From: Linnemannia hyalina
Lineage: Eukaryota > Mortierellomycota > Mortierellomycetes > Mortierellales > Mortierellaceae
Assembly (NCBI GenBank): GCA_019671135.1
Contig: JAHRHY010000008.1
Span: 62,001-126,000 of the forward strand
Reading direction: 5' to 3'
DNA: 64,000 bases
The stretch's first letter is position 1, and the number at the start of each line of letters is the position of its first letter. The translations under genes and the position numbers were made by a program. The notes beneath the pieces are model-generated. The model searched no databases and had not been told where the DNA came from. It saw nothing but the letters and a program-made list of their open reading frames with translations. Below, one piece after another: positions 19,870 through 33,468 of the stretch.

Positions 19870-22064
19870 ATGGTTGGTTGGAACCCCAAGGGGGAATATC
19901 GCGTCCAGCGAGGTGCCTCTTTGACAAACAGCTCTACAGGACCCTCCTCTACAGCATCAGGGTCTTCAGGAACGTCGGCTGAATTCTATCAATTCAAATG
20001 TAAGAACAGCATACACAGGTTTTCATAGGACAATCTTGAGAAACATTTCCGAACGCAACTAATATTGTCATGTTTGTAGACAACTTTCAACCAGAGTCTG
20101 TGGATAAGTCAAGGCCAGGAGGACTTGTTGGAAATGGCGAGACGTTTGAACTAGAGTTTTCAGGAAACGGAGGGTCGTCGTCGAACATCGATCAAGGCCA
20201 TAACCACAGCGTGCTCAACGGAGGAGGAAATGCTGCAGGAGGAGAGACGTATTCGTGGTCTTCGACAGAACGACAGGGGCGACTCGTTGACTGCCTGTTG
20301 ATTTTTGATGAAGAGACACAGGTAATCTGGTAGTTACTGTCTGTATTTGAACATGGCGATTTGCGTCTTGCTTGTGTGGACTGAGAAGGTGTTGGCTCAC
20401 ACCCGTCAACTATCATCTTAACGGGGGAATATTCAAAGACGGAGTATGCACGGTGGAGTATGGATGATAGATGATGATTGTAGCAACATGCGACTAACCA
20501 AACTGGACCTTGTATTTAATTAGACGTTCACATTGGAAAGGCAACACTCGGCATTCACGTTCATTCAGAACAGGAGGAACAAAGAGTCCAAGGCACAGGT
20601 GCTACATTTGCCCAACAGCAATCACGATCCGCATGCAACGGCGTCATCCCCAGCATCGAGCTCTGTAACCAGCACGCCCATCTTGCCAAGTCGACAGGGC
20701 AATGGCAGGATAGAGGGAAGAAGTATGGCTCCTGCATCTGGGCCGAGTGCTGCAGCATCTGCACCGTCATTATTGACACCCGCCTCCAACGCTGGAGCTC
20801 AGAGGAACGGACATGTGAACAATGGAGGCGATGCAGTAGGAGCCATGCAGGACCAGGAAGACGATGGGTTTAACGACGACGACTTGTTGATGGAAATGGA
20901 AAATGCGATCAATAACGTTGGAGATATACAAGGTGACGATGGCGATGATGAGGATGATGATGATGAGGAGATGGAGGAAGTGTTGACACCCGTGATCCTT
21001 CCTGCAGCCATGCCTCCTGTACCAACCACCCTTGCGCCGGCACCGTATTCATCTTCAGCGCCGGGCGGGAGAGGAGTCAACAGTAGCAAGCAGGCAAAAA
21101 AGCCCATTGTGGACATGCCCAAGACACCAGCAGAGCGGGCGGCAGCGTTTGCTAAGCCAGGAGGAGGGGATGGAGGCCCCCATAGGACCACACCACCTAC
21201 CAACACTAGTGGCAAAACGTCTCGACCACGCAAGGCATCATCTTCTGGGAGCGAATCGGACTCGGGATCTTCGTCATCTGGATCTGGGTCTGGGTCGAGC
21301 TCTGGAAGCTCTTCGGGCAGTTCAAGTTCTGGATCAGGATCGGATTCAGGGTCAGGATCGGATTCAGGGTCGGATTCGGACTCTGGTAACGACTCGCGAA
21401 AGCGAGCCAAAAGATCACTGCCTGCTCCCGGAGGTGGTGTTGCGCATCATCCAGGACCGATCGGATTGGGTCTGTCAACACCGGTGGGTGAACCAGGATT
21501 CGGTGGTGGAGGAGGAGGTGGTGGTGGCCACATGACAAGTTCTGTCAACAATACACCAAAGTTGCCTGGTGTATCAAGGATATCCAAACCGGGAGGAGGA
21601 TCGTCGTCAGTTGGGGCCACTCCCAAGTCGGGACTGGTCTTGCCAACGCTTGTGTCCCCCCAAGAGCGGCTATTGAAGCAACAGCAATTACAAGAGCAGC
21701 AAAAACAGGCAGCGGTGGCAGCGTCAAGGCAGCGTCAACCGTCGTCTCCTGGAGGAGATATGGAAGCGCAGAGTGAGGACGATGAATTGGTTGACTTTTT
21801 AGAAGGCCAGATGATGGTAAGTCATGAATCGAATCCTTTTTTAGCGATACCACTCAGTGTATATGTTTTAGGCATGACGCACTCACTAATTATCCCTTAC
21901 GTTTTCTTTTGGAATTTATTTTTCTGCAGGAGGTGGACCCATCCTCTTCCGCGGTAAAGCCGAAAGGCCCGATATCGTTGAATGCGTTTACAGAGACGGT
22001 GGCAGGCGGTAGAGTTGACCATGATGACGAAGGAGACATCACCAGTAGTGACGATGACGATTGA
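19870..22064 (+). CDS. ELL-associated factor (EAF), RNA polymerase II elongation
   Basis: Four exons join in frame: 19870-19999, 20080-20321, 20524-21816 and 21930-22064, giving 599 residues. The N-terminal domain matches the EAF family: EFYQFKYNFQPESVDKSRPG, a GETFELEF strand, then RLVDCLLIFDEETQTFTLER, corresponding to the DCVLIYD-x-E-TGEFTLER core of EAF1/EAF2. The remainder is disordered, with an acidic stretch (about residues 250-280), a Ser/Gly/Asp repeat (GSGSDSGSGSDSGS), a Gln stretch, and an acidic C-terminus ending DITSSDDDD. EAF binds ELL and stimulates transcript elongation in the nucleus. The intron positions sit inside the conserved core, and the frame crossing confirms them. 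Confidence 0.9.
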
Positions 22065-22553
22065 GCCCCCCCAAAAAACAGCGCGCTTTGCTCATTTTAT
22101 GCTTGATATTAAAACAAAATGACTGCCTGTATACACCTTATGTACGAATTTTTAAATGAATAGAGATGTTCACGAGAGTGGAGTGTGTGCCCAATTGCAG
22201 AAATTGGCGTGGGCGCGGGCATATTGTAAGCATGGGCAGTTGCAGTAGATTTTGTGAGCACAAAGGAAGGGAGTGTGAAATACGCTAATGGCAATGTCCG
22301 CCTAGTTGGACTCACATCAGGCGTTGTTGTTCTTTCTCCATTGAGATCTCGGATCAAGCTTCGGGATACGGAAGGAAAACGAACGAACGATTGACCACAA
22401 AGAAAAAGAATGGTTCGAGTGACCTTCTATATATACCATGGTCCACGACAATCAAACCGTCTGATATGTCAAGGGAAGCGACAAAGTGATGATGGGGACG
22501 TATTCGAGGTGAAAGATAAAATTTATTATTAGAAATTCAGGTACGATCACTGA
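22065..22553. other. Intergenic region
   Basis: Short, between two genes ending towards each other. It has the EAF 3' flank and the 3' flank of the minus-strand gene. No gene seen. Confidence 0.6.
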
Positions 22554-22934
22554 TTAAAATAAAATAGCCTGGGAGATGACCAGAGCGAGGACAAAGACTC
22601 CGGAGAGGGAGATCGACTTGACTGACGACGCAGTGCTGGTATTGCTGGTATTGCTGCTGCCCTTTTTATCAGGCTTGGCCTCCTTGGCGGGGGCAGCATT
22701 AGGGCAAGCGGCCAGGTTGCACAGGAAGACGCTCGATGTCAGATTGAGTGGCACAGGATTGACGGGTCCACCTCCACCGATGGAGATGGTATCTTGGCCG
22801 ACGCAGAGGAAGGGGATGTTGTTTGCGGTTCCCTCTTTGACACAGCGCTTTACTTTGTCGTAGCGCAGGCAGGATGTTGTGTTGTCAGGGCGGAAGGTCT
22901 CGAGGCAGACGAATGGGGTTACTGTGGTGCTCAT
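22554..22934 (-). CDS. Small cysteine-containing protein with C-terminal hydrophobic tail
   Basis: A 126-residue frame with a good start (ACCACAATGAGC) and a strongly CT-rich leader, the style of a well expressed gene. It has six cysteines (FVCLE, TSCLR, KRCVK, FLCVG, FLCNLAACP), an N-glycosylation-like NLTSS, a Ser/Thr/Asn linker and a hydrophobic C-terminus (SLSGVFVLALVISQAILF). That shape is typical of GPI-anchored or tail-anchored proteins. There is no N-terminal signal peptide, unless an unseen upstream exon supplies one, so a tail-anchored protein is an alternative. The family is not recognised. Confidence 0.6.
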   Translation of the reverse strand: MSTTVTPFVCLETFRPDNTTSCLRYDKVKRCVKEGTANNIPFLCVGQDTISIGGGGPVNPVPLNLTSSVFLCNLAACPNAAPAKEAKPDKKGSSNTSNTSTASSVKSISLSGVFVLALVISQAILF

Positions 22935-25900
22935 TGTGGTATGTGTTTGTTGGTTATTTGTGTACGACTATGGTCGGGTTTATGGAGTCTGGAAAGAGAG
23001 AGTAAAGTCGTTGGAAGCTGTTTGAGTCTGGCGGTGGGATAAAAAGAGAAGAAGGGAAGAAGGGAAGAAAGGAACGAAGGAAGGAAGAAAGGAAGGAAGA
23101 GAGGAAAAGGAAACAAACGAGGAAAAAGGAATTGAGCCAGTAAGACTACGTCTTATTATTTAAGGCTTTAAGGCCAGACGACCCAATCTGGGGAAGAACA
23201 TAGTTCCAGGATTGGACATTTGCTCAGGGCAGTTGGACACAATAGTCGTGTAAGGGAAGAAAAGGGCCAATTGCGGCCAGAATAATGGGCTGGATGGTGG
23301 GAGGGCAGGGAGGGCAAAAAAAAAAAAAAGCCTGGTGGTTTGGGTTGTGAAGAGCAGTTTACCGTACGGAAGGGGCTACAGATTGCTTATTTTCTGTTGT
23401 TGGTTTGGCGCAGAAGGGGACGCACTTGGTTGTTTGTGCCAGGCTCACAAACACAGGTAAAATTAGATCAGGCTGTCGTAGTAAACTCGCCCCCTGTCTC
23501 TCCGACCTCCCTTCGGTATCAATGCAATACGTAGTACTGTGGCCGGGGTGGTTCTCTGCGATGAACCGACATCAACAATCTTTTTTATGACTTGAGGAAG
23601 CAAAAGGTTTGGTTGGTTAAAGTTTTACGGCGTCAAGTTCCTTGTCTTCTATTTTTGAGCGTTACAGGTTGGTCGTGTGAGCGCATGTGGACACAAATAT
23701 CCAAAAATGAGAAATAGTTAGAGGATGTATAAATTGCTGCTTTGTCCCGTTGAAGCATGGGGGAAAGGCGTAACGTCAATGCCATTGCGTTCCCGCGAGG
23801 AAAGCAACTCTACTTTACCCTCTGTTTGTGCACTGGGCGTAAACCAACACCAATCGGTTATTGAAATGAGGATTCAGGGGAAATGCAACATGGTGGCCTT
23901 TTCATTTTCCCGCCTTGTAACTATGAGAAGGGAGCAGCAAATGGGTGCGAGGAAACAGGGAAAAAACACAAGATCGCGAAAGTGTGATTTGGAGGAGAGA
24001 AGGATGAAGGAAAGGCAATGTAAAGAAGAATAAGAACAGAACATGAACAATTGGATCCTTTTCGTTCAAAATGGCAAAGGGGACGACGTTGGGCAATGCG
24101 CGTAATAAAAAGAGCGGGGAAGAGGGAAGGAAAAGTAGGAGAGACAAGAAGATTACCATGATGGGTTGCAAACGAGGCATCAGAATGAGCAAGCACATCA
24201 CACGAAACAACCAGGTTGTCCACATATATTGCAGTATCATCTTCTTTGTCGCCACTGGATAAAAGTGACCACGACAGACAAACAAATATAGAAACCGTAG
24301 CCATGTTCTTTTTTTTTCGTAAAGACCATCGATGTTGAGGAAAGCAACAGCAAGGGCCTGATGCTGAAGGGCAGTCAGTGGATGGACGGGTGATGAAAGA
24401 TTATCCGCACTCCTGGGTGTTTGTATGAGGTCTCTTTAATGCTCCCCCTCTTTGTGCATCTTTTAGGATACCAGGTCATCCTAGACCCCTTGAATCATCG
24501 TCATCTTTCATAGCAACGATGGCTCATGGATACGGATACTTTCCTATCTGTCCTGGCTGCTCTTCTTTGCCTTTCTCGAAGCCGTGAGGCTTCTTTTTGT
24601 TTTTGGTTCGTGGTTGTTGCTGGAATGAGCCTGTACCCCTTGGTTCTCGCGTTTTATATAGCGCCTTGAAGCCCACGACAAGTGCATAGTACAACATGGT
24701 ATGCCCTTGGCCCATGCCTTGGTCTTGCTGCTTTGCCAATCCTTTTTTCGATTGGCATTTGATGTCCCTGTCCCCTCAACCTTTTCACGTTTTGGTATTT
24801 CTCCGTTCTTTTGTAGTTATGTGTTTGCTATGCGTCCGTGAGTGGTGCGAGCAAAGGCAGATCAATGACAGAATACAAAAGGGTCAAAATGAGACTGAGG
24901 GTGTGACATTTACCCCACAGATTGAGTGTGACCTTGCGCACGTTTTCAAGTTCGCGTGCGCAAACAAACGAACAAATAAATAAACAACCACAAATACTGA
25001 TTACTCTTTTCGAGAGCACCATGGGCACACCAGATAATGACCCACTCCTTGGCCCTTGTTCTGTGCATCTTACTTTACCCCTTCGCCCTCCTCTTTCCAT
25101 GCTCTCCTCTCCTCTTCTTTCCTCTCTCCCTCTCCTGCCATCCTTCTGTCTCCTCGTCTTTCTTTGTTGCCTTCTCTTCTACAATGAAATTTGTTCAGAT
25201 GTCCCTGAGGTGCCTTCTCACACTCTCATCCCTGAAAAAAAACAAATGCTTTTGAGTGCCCGTCTCCTGGCATATTAGCATCTTGCTCTGTCGACACCGA
25301 CTGAGTCCTTGTCGCCTATGTGCGACGTCTGTCGGTAATAACAAGTAGCACTGGATTTGACCTTTTTTTTTTGTGGATTCAAGGGTCCATGGACAGACAG
25401 GAACATTGTCATTCCCCTCTTGAGCTTCTTATTTGTTCTTTCTCTCACATACGCACACCATCATTGCCGACACGAGTGTCACAGTACTCCACATCTATTG
25501 TGTTGTAAGATAATATTGAACTGGATTGGGGAAAAGTGGTAAAGTCTTCAGAAAGCCATACTTGTCCCCCCTTTCTCTCCCCCGCCTCCTCCAGGTCCAA
25601 ATGTCCATAGTCAACAAGCAACAAATAAACCAATGCACGCAATAAAACCAACAAACTACAGCAGCCCGATGATGTGGATGCCATCCTATTTTCAATTGAG
25701 TCTTCTTTTTCAATCTTCTTCTTCCTTTCTTCCTTGTTCTTTCTACAGCTCTCCTGTACCTTCATTCCCCTCCGTTCATATGTCCTTTCACTCAATGATA
25801 TTAAACCATCATCCCGGCCCTTCTGCTTGTCTTTAATTAGCGTCAACATCAACATCGACATCCACATACCACCCACAAATACACCCAATTTCAAGTATAA

Positions 25901-25935
25901 AACTATTTTCCAACCCTTCATCTTACATCCATCTT

Positions 25936-26005
<70 letters not shown>

Positions 26006-27045
26006 GTCCCTCCCTACTTCATCTTGCCTTGAGATTGTCATACCCGATACCTTATACCTCTTACCAATTGCCCCACACGTTTCGTCCTGCATCCAGTCCT
26101 CGCTTTGCTTGCTAGCAACTCAAACTTCCGTCACCATACCAATTGCACCTCCACTACTCACATTCTCTTGTTTCCGCATTTCTCTGTCATCCCCTCGTTT
26201 GTCCCTCTACAATAATCGACACACCCCATCGAAACAACTGCGAGTCCGTGCGCCCTGTCAAATTCCTGTGTGCTGCTTTTCTCCGAGTGCAACATCTTGG
26301 TAATTAACCTTTGAGCAATTCTGCCAATGAAGCAACCAGGACTGTCGCATATGGAGTGTTCTTTCCTTCCGTTTGTTTCTCCACGTCTATGTTCATATTT
26401 CTCCATCCCCTCCCTTCCTTTCTCTGCCTTTGCAATACTTGCTGTTTGACATGAACGGACAACTCTTAGTCCTGTCAGGGGATGCAAATTACAGTTTATC
26501 TCATGAGTGAGGTTCTGCATGCTCCAACGCAACTACACCTACACCGACCCAAACCAAACTTGACTGTCACCCCCAACATAAACACAAACACCACAGAGAT
26601 CCATGACCAACTACACATCCCCTCGCGACGCTGCTTGCATAGTCAATCACCTACGGCCACATCACCCTCCCGCCAAACTCCATCGGACTTTTCTTCGTTC
26701 TCTTTATTTGACACATCGATTTTACTTTCGCTTTCGCTTTCTTTTTTATTTATTTTGTTACATAATAGTGCCTTTACGCGCATTATTGTGCCTTATTTGC
26801 CCTTTCCTAAAGACTCTCCTACTTTCTTTATTCAACCAACTCGTTCCGCCACCTCCACGGAGCAGCTGTCATTTATAGCCATTCGCAATTCAAACCTTCC
26901 CTCTCTTATGATCCACCTTTCTGAACCATCCTAGTTCTCCAATCTCTGCTCCCTTTCTCTCGACAACTTTTCTAATTTATCTCCCTACTCCTCTACTCTC
27001 CTACTCTGGGCAACCACAGCAGCCGACCAAAAACAAGAACGTATA
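22935..27045. other. Long low-complexity region without a recognised gene
   Basis: About 4.1 kb. It contains the CT-rich leader of the minus-strand gene (22935-23130), a poly-A tract (23318-23330), T/C-rich segments (25080-25260, 25680-25800) and a CT microsatellite (25930-26005). A small frame at 24524-24712 on the minus strand (start MGQGHTMLYYALVVGFKALYKTREPRG..., about 63 residues) could be a short gene but matches nothing I know. 26500-27045 is pyrimidine-rich and probably the promoter and leader of FAM72. Long non-coding RNA genes cannot be excluded. Confidence 0.45.
25930..26006. repeat. CT microsatellite
   Basis: Interrupted CT repeat of about 75 bases (TCTCTCTCTATCTCTCTC and onward), giving Arg/Glu and Ser/Leu artefact frames. 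Confidence 0.93.
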
Positions 27046-28231
27046 ATGTCTTCCCGACCATCGAACCGCCTCAGTATCGATGTGACAGTAGCGGCATCGG
27101 CAAGACGCACATTGCCATCCCCAATGTCGTCAAGTACCACCTCGCCGCCTTGTCCTCTGGAAGAAGATATGATCTCGACAGCAACTCTATCCCACCCTCC
27201 AACGTTATGGATTCCATCAGTACCCTATCCATCCAACAGCCATTACTCACAACAGACAGCAATGCAACAGATACAACAACAACAACAACAACAACAGCAG
27301 CAGCAGCAGCAGCAGAGGCAACGATACCGGAGCCTGTCGGGCGGCGGAGGACCCTACTCGGCCCAGCAAAGTGGACCTTGGGGAGGCCCTGAACCCAGTA
27401 TGAATAGACGTCCCAGTCTTCCTGCTAACCACCACCAACACCAGCAAATGAACAACCCATACCCTCAACAAGGATATCACAACTCGCACCAGTCGAGCTA
27501 CTCTCAACAGCAACAGCAATTAGTGATGAGGGAGCAGCAACAACACCATCATCAGCAGCAACAGCAGCCGCCATTAACTCCTTCTACGCCTTCTTCGAGT
27601 GCACCTGTTGTCCGGCACCCATTGTGGAAGTTAGAGTGTGCCTCATGTAAAACGACGCTGTGCGAACAGGCGATGCAGGGTCACCTTGTCGGTGATCCAT
27701 CCAAAAAGTTGTTTTCCACTAATCTTGCCCTTGGGTATGTCTTTTCCATCTGTTTTCGCCGCATGTGAACAACTGACTTCATGGAGACATAGGACAGCTT
27801 GGTTGAAGCACCATGGGCTAATGTATCTTGTATCTTTGTACATTTCAAATGGTAGCGTTCTTGGTCTACCTGATCGCCCCGTGTCGATCATTTGCCCGTG
27901 CAAGTTCCATCTCTTTGCTTGTGCCAGCTGGTACGTTGCCGTACTCATGTCAATGCCTAACAGCAGCATATAATATGCAGACTCGCATGCATGAACCAAT
28001 TCTCATACTGGACGTCATTTCTCGATCTTATTCATTAGTGGAAGTGTGTGCGGGTACAACTTGAGTCAACCGTGCTCAGGATGCGAAACAAACAGAGGAA
28101 ACGGACACTTTTGGATCTTTTACGCACACGAGATCGTTCCCCACTGGCGTACGATCGGCGACCGCAATATGTTTTGGGACGACCTGCCTACATGGAGCAA
28201 TAAGGCGACGGATGGCAATGTGGGGCGCTAG
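27046..28231 (+). CDS. FAM72-family zinc-binding protein with a long Gln-rich N-terminus
   Basis: Exons 27046-27734, 27856-27930 and 28039-28231 join in frame to 318 residues. From about residue 187 it follows the human FAM72 pattern: LWKLECASCKTTLC, then KLFSTN, then a second exon with PVSIICPCKFHLFACAS completed by the next exon to CASCG, then GYNLSQPCSGC, and NGHFWIF. These CxxC pairs probably hold zinc. Human FAM72 is about 150 residues; here about 186 residues of disordered Gln/His/Pro/Ser sequence precede the core, with a run of 17 or so glutamines at 27268-27315. FAM72A antagonises the uracil glycosylase UNG2 in mammals; the fungal function is not established. The second exon is only 75 bases and is easily missed. 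Confidence 0.85.
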
Positions 28232-30958
28232 TATGTACATTTTTTCCCGCCTTCTTTAATCTCTCGTAATTCTGCTGTCTAAGGACAGCCTCGGAAACCT
28301 TTCATAAGCTGCGGAACTGAATAGCCACACCATCCGCACAATCAGTTGCCATGCCTTTCACATCCGATTCCGCTCCTCTTGTCTTCTTGCATTGTGTCGC
28401 TATTTCTACTTTTTTTTTCTAGCCTTAATATTCTGTGATTTACTCTCCAGGTGCCTTAACATAATAGACCAACAAACAGAAGCTGCAAAACGGAATGAAA
28501 AAAAACTGCGCGCTGTCTGCAGATCGCATAAGTTGAGGTGGTATCATTTTATTTCGCAATGACCCATAAACTGGGTATGGTCATCGGATTGTTATTATCC
28601 ATCGGCCAGGGAGGATGAGATAAAGGACAAGGTCTTTTTGGAAAGCGTTGTCCGTGTTGGAAATGAGTATGAATCTGAAGTACAGATTACTAAGGCGAAG
28701 CAGTTTCTATGTTCGGCAGAGATGGTGGTTATCAATGATGGTAACTCAGTCACTTAAATTGATCGAGAGGAGACTTCTTCCAGTCAGGACTGGCAGGGAC
28801 ATCCCTTTTTCTTATGTCTGTACGGCTTACGCTATCTTCATTAGCAGACCCAAATGGATACCATCCCTCCCGTTCTCCTTATCCTTTCATTTTGTGTGTG
28901 TTATCGTCCTTGTTTTATGATTGTTGTCTTTCTTTAGTCACTTGAGTGCTCTCACACTCTTTTTAACAATCCTTGCTCCACTTTGCCTCTTGCTTGGGTA
29001 TTTGTTGTTACGGCATCTTCCTTGACTCCTTCCAACTGCCCCTTCCTTTGATCTCCCACCCTGTCTATCGTGCCTGTAAGTGTGTATGCTAACTGGCCAT
29101 TTTCTTCGCAATCCACACAATCCTTTCTTGTATTACGTATCTCTTTCATTCTCTCGTCTTCCTTTCTCTTCATTTCTCTTTTTTATTATTATCGCAGTGC
29201 AGTACCAGGATCCACACGCCACGCACACGAAAACAATAGCCATTATGACAACAGCATATACGATAATAGTAACAACGACAATGCCGATTACTCGGAGCAG
29301 CATTATATTGGGTATTAAGGACTTGAAAGTAAAGATGGTCAAGCGGGTATGGCCATGGATTAAATCATCTTTGGTATGATATGATTGGTGAACATGACCA
29401 AGAAGAGTTGGTGCATAATCAAGGAGGGGCGGGAGGCGAGAAGCCCAAATCTCGCGCGGGCATTGACGCCATTTGACCAGCACAAAATGCAGGAACTATA
29501 TGTTCGACCAGAGCATGTCAAGTCCAAGGGGGACGCCAAGACCAGGCTGGAGGACTATTGCAGGCTATTCAGGATCCATTAATGCTGGCGTGAATGTGTT
29601 ACGAATGCGATCCTTGTGATCGTGATGACCAGAGACGTTGACGAGGGACAACACCAAGGTCAAGAAAACAGTGTTGGGTTGTTCAATCTGTGCTAGTCGT
29701 TTATTTTTGGTCTGTGGCCTGTTTGAGCGCCATTCGCCTTTTTGGATCGACTCTGTATCTTGCCCTCAGGGTTCTCTCTGGGTAGATGTCTGTCTTTCTT
29801 ATTATTTCATTAATACTACCATGTAATATTGCTCTTCTCGCTTGCAGACACCCCGTTTGTTCTTACGAAAATAACGCGGGTGTCGTGTGCGATTCGTTAG
29901 GTGGAGATCGTCTCCAACGAGGGAGGGTGTGCACGTTTTTGAGAGAGTACACTCTGAATACCAGCGGTAGAGTAGGGGACCCAGATCAGAAAGACAAGAA
30001 TATCCAGCTGGACATGGAATCGATGGAATTTCCTTTTGGCCAGGCTGCTCTCAGCAATAAGCAATAGTCTTGCCTCTTGAACAACTGGTCCTGTGTGGGT
30101 TGCCTTGAGTGCTTGCTCAAACCTCAAAGTTCAATGTCGTGTTCCTTATCTTTTGCTTCTCTGTTTTCGTTTGGTTGTTGGTTGGTGATTGTTAGTAGTT
30201 GCTTGACTCGGGGGTAGAATAGGGCTCTGAACCGAGGGGAATTCATTCTCGAAGTCCTTGCTAGATGTGAGAGTGAAATAGAGTTTTTTTCTTTCTTGGA
30301 TAGTGTTATTTTTATCGCCCACTTGTTCTTATTCATGTTCCCTTGGCTAACAACAGTACCAGCAGCAGCAGCAGCATAAGGAAGGTAAGTTAGCGTCCAG
30401 TCAATTTGAAATTTCATTTCCGCTGGTGCAGAATCTTGTTCGTGTCCCTGTCAATTGTGATCCAGGGGTAAGTACACAGCTTATAGCGAGAGAGAAAGAG
30501 GGCAAAGTGGAAGAAGAAGAAGAGGAAGAGGAAGAAGAAGCCTGACCCATTGCCTGGACATGGACGTATCAGCATGCACCATTTGCTATAGATACACCAG
30601 CTATTCCCTTCCCGCGGTTCAATCGCCTTCCTGTTTGAATACTCCTCCAATACCTGCAATAGACCAGCAGCACACCTTATCCTTTTCCCTCATGTCCTCA
30701 TTGGTCAACGGCCCATTTGTTTCTTTTTGGCCCTTTGCTCTCAAAAAAATAGAAAAAAAAGTCCCTCTACAGTTGTACTTCATCAGCCGAGTCGCGAACC
30801 ACCAACGGCCCATCTGATGGTCATCTCGTTTAAAAGGTCAACCACTTCTCCATCTCATCACCTTTTCTTTCTTTCTTCCTTAGTTTTCATCCTCATCCTC
30901 GTCCTCTCTTCACACTCACCCACTCAACTCACACATACATACACATTCATATCCCAAT
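28232..30958. other. Intergenic region, about 2.7 kb
   Basis: No gene is convincing. Two candidates deserve mention. On plus, 29391-29582 gives 63 residues (MTKKSWCIIKEGREARSPNL...) with a natural-looking composition. On minus, 29133-29483 overlaps it and contains a long hydrophobic stretch (VIGIVVVTIIVYAVVIMAIVF) that could span a membrane. Both cannot easily be real. 30840-30958 is the CT-rich leader and TACATACACATTCATATC start region of the next gene. Confidence 0.4.
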
Positions 30959-32638
<1,680 letters not shown>

Positions 32639-33048
32639 ACTTGTTTGAGTTACTGTTTCTAGAGTCCTTTTTTTCATCCTCCAATAGACGACTATTCATT
32701 GTATCATAGTTAGACATACCCTTTACATAAACGATATATTACTCAAAACCCCACCTGTGTGTTATATATGTATGCATGTGCATTCGTTATCATCTCACTC
32801 CATCTGTTTGCCCTGCCCCAGAATCACCAGAATTTTGAGCTACACACAAATTGTACAACACTGTCAAATTGCATATTGCATAAGATTTATCAGGTTCAGT
32901 CGTCATGTATTTAGACATTGACTGTACTCCCGTCACTCGCTTTCCCTGCGTGCTGTGAAGCACCTAATTTGGATGCCTGTTCCCTGTGTGTGCGTGTGTG
33001 AATGAGGGCTGTGGCTGAATGAATGATTTATTTAATGACCAAGTGTGC
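32639..33048. other. Convergent intergenic region
   Basis: 3' flanks of the gmd gene (plus) and the MIA40 gene (minus). It has several TTTACATAAACGATATATTACTC-like AT-rich stretches and a TTTATT at 33027-33032, a minus-strand AATAAA for MIA40. No gene. Confidence 0.6.
33027..33032 (-). terminator. Polyadenylation signal of the MIA40 gene
   Basis: AATAAA on the minus strand, 17 bases beyond the MIA40 stop codon. Confidence 0.45.
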
Positions 33049-33468
33049 TTACACGCTCTTGGTCAGTTCAGTATCGGACTTAGACTCTTCCTTCTTGTCC
33101 TCTTTCTTATCCTCCTCCTCGTCATCATCATCCAATTGATCGGCATAAACCTCAGGGTTGGCACGGAAACACTCCTGCATGGCCTGGAACTTTTCGACAC
33201 AGTCATATCCCTTTGGTTCGGAGGTAGAGAACACAAAGCAAGAGAAGGCCTCCTTGAAGGCGTCTCCACAAGGAGGTTGGGCCATACCTCCGAGACAAGG
33301 GCAGTCCCAGTTGATCTCGCCTGTCTCTGGGTTGAATGCTGCCGATTGGTCCTGGGGTGCTGAAGAAGAGGAGGAGGATGAAGCAGAGGGAGTGGGATCG
33401 GGGGTTGTAGCCGCTGAGGGTTCGAGGAACATGATTGTGTCCTTTCCTTCGTCTCTAGTGTATGACAT
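33049..33468 (-). CDS. MIA40: Mitochondrial intermembrane space import protein MIA40/CHCHD4
   Basis: An intronless frame of 139 residues. It carries the redox motif CPC (Cys56, Cys58, in [11 protein letters not shown]) and the twin CX9C pair (Cys67/Cys77 and Cys90/Cys100), with the aromatic pattern of the family ([23 protein letters not shown]). MIA40 oxidises cysteine-rich proteins arriving in the intermembrane space and works with the flavoprotein Erv1. There is no N-terminal transmembrane anchor as in yeast Mia40, so this is the short, soluble, human-like form. A Ser run precedes the domain and an acidic/Lys tail follows it. The gene ends towards gmd. Confidence 0.95.
   Translation of the reverse strand: MSYTRDEGKDTIMFLEPSAATTPDPTPSASSSSSSSAPQDQSAAFNPETGEINWDCPCLGGMAQPPCGDAFKEAFSCFVFSTSEPKGYDCVEKFQAMQECFRANPEVYADQLDDDDEEEDKKEDKKEESKSDTELTKSV

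Noticed and set aside
29133..29483. Minus-strand frame with a long hydrophobic stretch
   Set aside because: Overlaps an opposite-strand frame of more natural composition, and the hydrophobic part comes from an ACA/ATA-rich DNA stretch.
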